Origin: JBBRCE01 sp038205115
GTDB lineage: Bacteria; Planctomycetota; Planctomycetia; Pirellulales; JBBRCE01
DNA: 64,000 nt
Direction of reading: 5' to 3'
NCBI GenBank assembly: GCA_038205115.1
Contig: JBBRCE010000001.1
Coordinates: forward strand, 248,001 to 312,000
The position numbers were made by a program, and so were the translations under genes. Shown here one piece after another: positions 58,924 to 64,000 of the stretch (position 1 is the stretch's first letter; each line of letters starts with the position of its first letter). The notes under the pieces are model-generated. The model had not been told where the DNA came from, made no database searches, and saw nothing but the letters and a program-made list of their open reading frames with translations.

Positions 58924-60618
58924 TTAACCAGCGGCGGCTAACGGTTCAAGCTCGGTGTGCGTGTTGGATCGCGTGGCCCACCACCGCGCGGCGTCGTCGC
59001 GCGTCCAACGATCGGCCGAATCGCAAGCGGCCAGCGCGGCCGAAAGCGCCCCGGCGTCTTGATACCGGTCGATGGGATCCTTGGCCAAACAGCGCATCAC
59101 CACGTCTTCCACATCGCCCGGCAAATCGGATTTAAACTGCGAAGGCGGCGTGGGCGGCACACTGGCGTGCGAAATCAGCACCTTCATCGGGCGGTCGTCG
59201 TTGAACGGCGGCCGGCCGGTCAGCAGGAAGTAGGCCACGGCGCCTAACGAGTAAATGTCGCTGCGGGCGTCCGGCTCGCGGTCGCCGGTGGCTTGCTCGG
59301 GGGACATATAAAGCGGCGAACCGGTGATTGTGCCTTCTTGCGTGAGCATCACATCCACGCCGGCGGTGAGCGGTTTTGCCAGGCCGAAGTCGAGCAGTTT
59401 CGCCACGTCGTAAATTCCGCCACGCTGCGCGGCGAAAATATTGCCCGGCTTGATATCGCGATGCATCAGGCCCAGGCTGTGCGCCTCGCCCAGCGCATCA
59501 CACGTTTGCCGCAGCAAATGCACCACGCGCTCCGGCGCGAGTGGGCCTGAACGTTCGACGAGTTCCGCCAGACTGAGGCCCGGCAAATATTCCATCACGT
59601 AGTAAAAGGTGCCGTCGTCGGTGCGGCCGTAATCGAAAATTTCGATCGTGTTCCAGTGCGAGAGCTTGGCCGTTGAGCGGACTTCGCGTTCGAACCTCGC
59701 CAAGGCGTGGGGATCGCCAGCTTTGCCGGGACGAATCAGCTTGATGGCACAGGGGCGCTTCATCAATTGATGTTCGGCCAGGTAAACCTCGCCCATGCCG
59801 CCTTGGCCGAGCAACCGCTTTAGCCGATATTGTCCAAACTGCCGGGCTGCAAATGCCTCGCGGCGCAATTGCCCAATGGTGTAAACGCCAAACGCGCCGA
59901 CCACACAACCCACCACCAGCATCAACCCGATACTGGCAATATGATACCAGTTCATGAGATCTTGAAATTCGACGTCGGTCAAAAAGAGATAGAGCAGCAC
60001 CGCGACCGGCGCGGTAGCCAGCAGACCCATGACGAGCGCCGCGCGCTTCCAAGTATTCGGAATGAACAGCGCATAGGTAAAGATCAACATCAACCACGGT
60101 GACGTCGGGCTTTCGATAAAGCCATGTTTAAGCCCATGGCCGAATCGATCGCTAAACTGCATCGCCAGAAAATAACTCGCCGGCAATGAAAAGATCAACA
60201 ACTCTTTGACGCGTAAGACTTTGGTGGACGATGTGCATTTCCAGCACAGAGAACCCGAAATCACCACCAGTCCCGCGGTCACCAAAAACTGAAAGTACAG
60301 CCAAATGACGTCGGCGCGATCCGTCCAATGTTTGACGATTGCGTTGCGAATGAAGAACAGCGTGAAGCCAAACGCCAACGACAACGCGGCCGCGCGCAAC
60401 CGCGTCCGCAACAGGCTATGCGTCTCATTGGAAAGATGCTTGGGGCAAACCGCTTCCATGGCAATTCGCGGGCAGGGCGCGGCGCTCTGCGACTGTCGAA
60501 ACCGAGAATCCGCGATGATCTGCGGCGGATTAGATGTGTACAGTTCGGTGCTGGGCGCTTCCAGCGTCAATGCGTTCGATGGGGCGACGGGCGTATCCCG
60601 GTGCTCGTTTCGGTCCAC
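58924..60618 (-). CDS. Membrane Ser/Thr protein kinase with N-terminal transmembrane region
   Basis: The 564-residue product has a soluble N-terminus, then about five to six hydrophobic segments (roughly residues 70-280), and a C-terminal Hanks-type kinase: LLGQGGMGEVYLAEH (glycine loop), the Lys in CAIKLI, HRDIKPGN, DFGLAK, SPLYMSPEQ, and the DIYSLGAVAYFLLTGRPPF segment. This order, membrane part first and kinase at the C-terminus, is reversed relative to PknB. The GTG at 60618 has GGAGGT seven bases upstream; the TTG at 60648 has no such support. It precedes the FHA gene by about 250 bp. Confidence 0.92.
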   Translation of the reverse strand: MDRNEHRDTPVAPSNALTLEAPSTELYTSNPPQIIADSRFRQSQSAAPCPRIAMEAVCPKHLSNETHSLLRTRLRAAALSLAFGFTLFFIRNAIVKHWTDRADVIWLYFQFLVTAGLVVISGSLCWKCTSSTKVLRVKELLIFSLPASYFLAMQFSDRFGHGLKHGFIESPTSPWLMLIFTYALFIPNTWKRAALVMGLLATAPVAVLLYLFLTDVEFQDLMNWYHIASIGLMLVVGCVVGAFGVYTIGQLRREAFAARQFGQYRLKRLLGQGGMGEVYLAEHQLMKRPCAIKLIRPGKAGDPHALARFEREVRSTAKLSHWNTIEIFDYGRTDDGTFYYVMEYLPGLSLAELVERSGPLAPERVVHLLRQTCDALGEAHSLGLMHRDIKPGNIFAAQRGGIYDVAKLLDFGLAKPLTAGVDVMLTQEGTITGSPLYMSPEQATGDREPDARSDIYSLGAVAYFLLTGRPPFNDDRPMKVLISHASVPPTPPSQFKSDLPGDVEDVVMRCLAKDPIDRYQDAGALSAALAACDSADRWTRDDAARWWATRSNTHTELEPLAAAG

Positions 60619-60928
60619 GGTAGAACCTCCGATATGTTCGCGGAGCAATACCCGACATTCTACCCCGAGAACCGCAGCGGGCGACAGAGCGCACCGCAGA
60701 TCAACCTCCAGTTGCGATTTTCAGCGACCTGCCCTGCGGTATTCCGCACCTGGACAGTTGATCCAGACCGCCAGGCTCGGCGAACCACCAACGCGCAGCA
60801 GGCAGCGGAAACACGCGTGGCGCTCGCTTCCGCGCAATCTTGCTGGCACCGAAATGATTCACGGGCGGGCAAGCCAGCCGCGAGAATCATCGCGCCCGCC
60901 AATGTGCAAAAATTCTTACGCGAAAAAC

Positions 60929-63900
60929 TCAACGCGCCGGCCCCACCAGCACAAACGGCGCCCAGTAATAAGGTGACGACCATTGCGGATTGTTGCGAAT
61001 TCGCTTTTTCGCATCGGTCAGGGCGGCCGCATAATCTGCCCGTTCGCGACGCGCGGCTTTGTCCGTGGAGGCTGGCCGATCAAGTTCCGTCGCCAGATTT
61101 TGGAATAGTCCGCCCATCGTCTCGGCCGTCGAGCGGTCGTCCACGTTCCAATGACTGCAGATCACACGCTTGGCGCCGGCTGCCAAAAACGCTTGTGCCA
61201 ATGTGCTGCCCGCTTCGAGCGGCCGTTCTGGACCAACGTTGGTTTGGCAGGCGCTGAGCACCGCCAGCTCGCAGCCGGTGAGTTGCAGGCCATGAATTTC
61301 GTGCAGCGAAAGAAAGCCGTCGTCATCGGCCGAGGCGTTGACGTCACGGCTGGGCGTCAAGGCGATGGCGCCAAACAGGTTGTCCGTCTGTTGATCGACC
61401 AGACCATGGGCGGCGATGTGAATGAATTGCTGCCCCGCAATCGCCGCGCGAACTTTCTGCTCGCTAGCGTCGTCGGCCAGGAGTTGCGTGACTTGCCGTT
61501 TGGCGAACGCGCGGCTAACGAGCGCACACTCTTGCGCAGTGCCAGGCAGCGGCGGCAGCCGACCACCCAGGCCCAAATAAGCATCGCGCGTGGCCGCCAG
61601 CATGGTGATCGGCGGGCGATCAGGCGCATCGGTCTGCGGCAGATAATGCGGATTGCCGACGGTCAACAATTTGGCGGGCGAATTGCGAGTTGCCGACGGT
61701 CGATTGTAAAGATTCCACCAAATGTTGGCCGAGGGCGCGTACGAAATTGGTGGTAACACATCCAGCACGTAGCGCGGCGCTGGCGACGCGCTGAGCAGCA
61801 GCGCCTCGAACGGCAGTTGATGCAGCGCGCCGTCCGGCACGATCACCACGCCTTGCGCTCCGCTGTCGCTCACCAGCTTGCGGACCGCGGCGGGCAACAG
61901 CGTCTCGGTCAACAACGTGCCTTGTTGTGCAGCCTCGACGCCCTTCACGGATTTGACAATTCCTCCCAACCCTCGACCACCAGCCCGATCGCGCATGTCG
62001 GCCAGATGTTGATTGACGATTTGCACCGCGGCCGGTCGAGTGAGCGGCCCGGCTTTGACAGACATCGCTGCCGCCAACGGTTCGGAGATCACCAGCGGAA
62101 AGACTTTCGCCTGCGGATCGTCAGGAGCGATCAACAACAGATAACTGTGCGACGCGCCGAGAAAGTAAAACAACATGAGTTGCTTGTCGTTTTTAAGTGC
62201 CCCGCGCACGTCCGTAAACATATGCGTGCTGGTATCGGCCGCCAGACTTTCGCGATACAGCGGACTGGCATCGCGGATATCGGTCCAGACTTGAGCGTAA
62301 GAGTCCTGAGCTTGAGCGAGTTGCCGCGATAGCGCTTTGATCGCCGCCGCATCGCTCATCGCGGACGAGTTCACGGCGCGCGCGCGAAGCGAGCCCATCT
62401 CCGTGCGAAGTTTTAACTCGCGGGCCAGCAGTTGCTCGCCGTGCGCGCCGCTGAGCGTATCGCGCAAGTCGACGCCGGCCAAATTGAGTTGATCCAGCAG
62501 CGTGCGGCTGCGACCGTTTTCGGCACTCATCAGCGCCTCGTCAACTTTGCCGTCTTGCAGGCTCCAGTCCACCAACAGGTCGTACGCGGAGGCGAACTGA
62601 GCAAAGAATTCGGCCCGTCGAGTTTCGCCGCCGGTTGTGCCTGAACGTGGCGTTTCGATAATTTTTACGGCTGTGTGCAGCAGCGAGAGCGCTTCGGCGT
62701 TTTTCCGTTGGCCGTGTAAGATTTCGGCCAGGTTGCAGAGCGCAAGGTAGTGCACCACGGGATGCGTTTCGATCGTGGCTTGCAGCTCGATGGCCTGTCG
62801 GTAACGTTTTTCGGCCAAGGCGGTATCGTTTTGCAGCGTGGCCACCCGCGCCAAGTAGACCAGCGTGCGGGCAGCCTGCGGCGTTTGACCGGCGGCCTGC
62901 TGAATGGCCAGGGCTTGTTGCCACTGCGAAGCCGCATCGGAGAATTGGTCTTTTTGAAAACTGATCAGCGCCTGTTGATGGAGTGTCGCGGCGAAGATCG
63001 GTTCGCGATCCAGATGATTCTTCTGCTGAATTTCCACGGCCCGGCGGATGAACTGATTGGCTTGATCGAACTGACTTTGAGCGACTGCCAATTGAGCCAG
63101 CGAGTTGTAGTAGGCGGCCGCGCCCGATGCATCCGCGCCAAACGCACGTTGGTAAACCGTCAAAGCCTGGTTGCAATAGTCGCTGGCTTTGCTCAACTGA
63201 CCTTGGCTTTTGTAGGCCATGGCCAAATTCAGTAGATCGTTACTGAGCGAATCTTCGGCCGCGCGTCCCCGAGACTTGCAGAGCACAACGGCCGATTCCA
63301 ACAGCGCAATGGCTTGTGCGTAGTCGCCTTTGGCTAGATCGACGCTGGCCAGATTGTTCAGAGAATAGGCCACACGCAGATCGTCCGGCTTGAGTCGCTC
63401 GCGGCGAATGTCGAGCGCTTGCTCGAACGACTTGCGTGCCGCATTGAGCGATCCGCTGGCTTGCTGCACCACGCCCAGATCGTTGAGTGCGCGAGCCAGG
63501 CGCAACGGATTGGGCGGATTCACTTTCCGCCAATAGTCGAGCGATTCGACCAACAGTGGCTGAGCTTGCTCGAAATCTTCGATGGCGCCGTACAGAGCGC
63601 CGAGATCCGAACGAACCGCGTAGGTCGTGGGATGTTGATCGCCCAGCCGTTGCTGGCACATTTTTAATAGCCGTAAATTGACGTCAATGGCCGCGCGAAA
63701 TTGTCCGGCTTGCTGCATCACGTTTTGTTGTTGTTGCAACAGCGTGGGAATAAGCTGCGAATTGGGATCGCGCGCTGCTTCGCGCGTGATCGCCTGGCCA
63801 TAAGCGTTGGCCGATTCGTTGAACCGCTGTTTGGCGTCTTGCTGCGCGCCTTGCGCTTTGAGCATGGCGGCCAGCGCGGAAAGCAGTTCGGCTTCGTCGC

Positions 63901-64000
63901 TGCTGTTGACCGCCAGCTTGCGTTGAATCTCAAGCGCCTCTTCCAAAAACTGCCGTGCGTGGGCATAGTCACGCGTTTGCGAATACAACAACCCCAGATC
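60929..64000 (-). CDS. TPR-CHAT domain protein (N-terminus cut by window edge)
   Basis: At least 1023 residues. The N-terminal two-thirds is a long tetratricopeptide array (repeats such as LNDLGVVQQASGSLNAARKSFEQAL and LNNLASVDLAKGDYAQAIALLESAV). The C-terminal third is a CHAT domain, a caspase-like peptidase, with the catalytic His in IHIAAHGLVD and Cys in AVLSACQTN, and ends with FVLVGPAR. The start lies beyond 64000, so a signal peptide cannot be judged. CHAT-TPR proteins are abundant in planctomycetes; roles in programmed responses are known for some families. The kinase and FHA genes follow on the same strand. Confidence 0.9.
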   Translation of the reverse strand, partial: DLGLLYSQTRDYAHARQFLEEALEIQRKLAVNSSDEAELLSALAAMLKAQGAQQDAKQRFNESANAYGQAITREAARDPNSQLIPTLLQQQQNVMQQAGQFRAAIDVNLRLLKMCQQRLGDQHPTTYAVRSDLGALYGAIEDFEQAQPLLVESLDYWRKVNPPNPLRLARALNDLGVVQQASGSLNAARKSFEQALDIRRERLKPDDLRVAYSLNNLASVDLAKGDYAQAIALLESAVVLCKSRGRAAEDSLSNDLLNLAMAYKSQGQLSKASDYCNQALTVYQRAFGADASGAAAYYNSLAQLAVAQSQFDQANQFIRRAVEIQQKNHLDREPIFAATLHQQALISFQKDQFSDAASQWQQALAIQQAAGQTPQAARTLVYLARVATLQNDTALAEKRYRQAIELQATIETHPVVHYLALCNLAEILHGQRKNAEALSLLHTAVKIIETPRSGTTGGETRRAEFFAQFASAYDLLVDWSLQDGKVDEALMSAENGRSRTLLDQLNLAGVDLRDTLSGAHGEQLLARELKLRTEMGSLRARAVNSSAMSDAAAIKALSRQLAQAQDSYAQVWTDIRDASPLYRESLAADTSTHMFTDVRGALKNDKQLMLFYFLGASHSYLLLIAPDDPQAKVFPLVISEPLAAAMSVKAGPLTRPAAVQIVNQHLADMRDRAGGRGLGGIVKSVKGVEAAQQGTLLTETLLPAAVRKLVSDSGAQGVVIVPDGALHQLPFEALLLSASPAPRYVLDVLPPISYAPSANIWWNLYNRPSATRNSPAKLLTVGNPHYLPQTDAPDRPPITMLAATRDAYLGLGGRLPPLPGTAQECALVSRAFAKRQVTQLLADDASEQKVRAAIAGQQFIHIAAHGLVDQQTDNLFGAIALTPSRDVNASADDDGFLSLHEIHGLQLTGCELAVLSACQTNVGPERPLEAGSTLAQAFLAAGAKRVICSHWNVDDRSTAETMGGLFQNLATELDRPASTDKAARRERADYAAALTDAKKRIRNNPQWSSPYYWAPFVLVGPAR

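Overview
The window reads as a chromosomal segment of a planctomycete, probably of the Pirellulales group. The inference rests on a surface protein with the planctomycete-type N-terminal motif around FEPLEARRML, a PEP-CTERM protein, a B12-dependent class II ribonucleotide reductase, an rsmH gene outside any normal division cluster, and EF-Tu and EF-G proteins that look divergent. DNA is moderately GC-rich, starts are a mix of ATG, GTG and TTG, and Shine-Dalgarno sites are often clear. No rRNA, insertion sequence, prophage or CRISPR array was seen.

Positions 1-25846 are a large, almost wholly minus-strand block for gene expression. In transcription order it holds tRNA-Thr(TGT), tRNA-Tyr, tRNA-Gly, tRNA-Thr(GGT), tuf, tRNA-Trp, secE, nusG, rplK, rplA, rplJ, rplL, rpoB, rpoC, rpsL, rpsG, fusA, rpsJ, rplC, rplD, rplW and rplB (cut by the window edge). 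This is the ancestral bacterial order, joining the tRNA-tufB, secE-nusG, rif, str and S10 clusters. Three insertions break it: a DUF433/DUF5615 toxin-antitoxin-like pair between rpoB and rpoC, an 808-residue secreted repeat protein between rpoC and rpsL, and a small predicted membrane protein between fusA and rpsJ, where many bacteria have a second tuf.

Positions 25847-46748 are mixed accessory and metabolic genes on both strands: a hicBA-like module whose hicA is frameshifted; argC and argJ of arginine synthesis; an orphan FixJ-like response regulator; a BON protein; an ExeA/GspA-like ATPase followed by a GspB/tyrosine-kinase-like protein without a P-loop; a convergent glycerate kinase-thiolase pair; a cobalamin riboswitch ahead of a PEP-CTERM surface protein; rsmH with a membrane-anchored LysM protein; nrdJ with a good promoter overlapped by a perfect inverted repeat; and uvrB.

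Positions 47159-55792 are a complete plus-strand F1Fo ATP synthase operon (atpZ, atpI, atpB, E, F, H, A, G, D, C) with a DUF4870 membrane protein between atpA and atpG. Positions 55875-64000 are minus-strand: an ABC-F ATPase, an FHA-domain protein, a membrane Ser/Thr kinase and a TPR-CHAT protein cut by the window edge.

The best candidates for something undescribed are the riboswitch-controlled PEP-CTERM protein, the toxin-antitoxin-like pair inside rpoBC, and the ATPase/pseudo-ATPase pair at 31156-33929.
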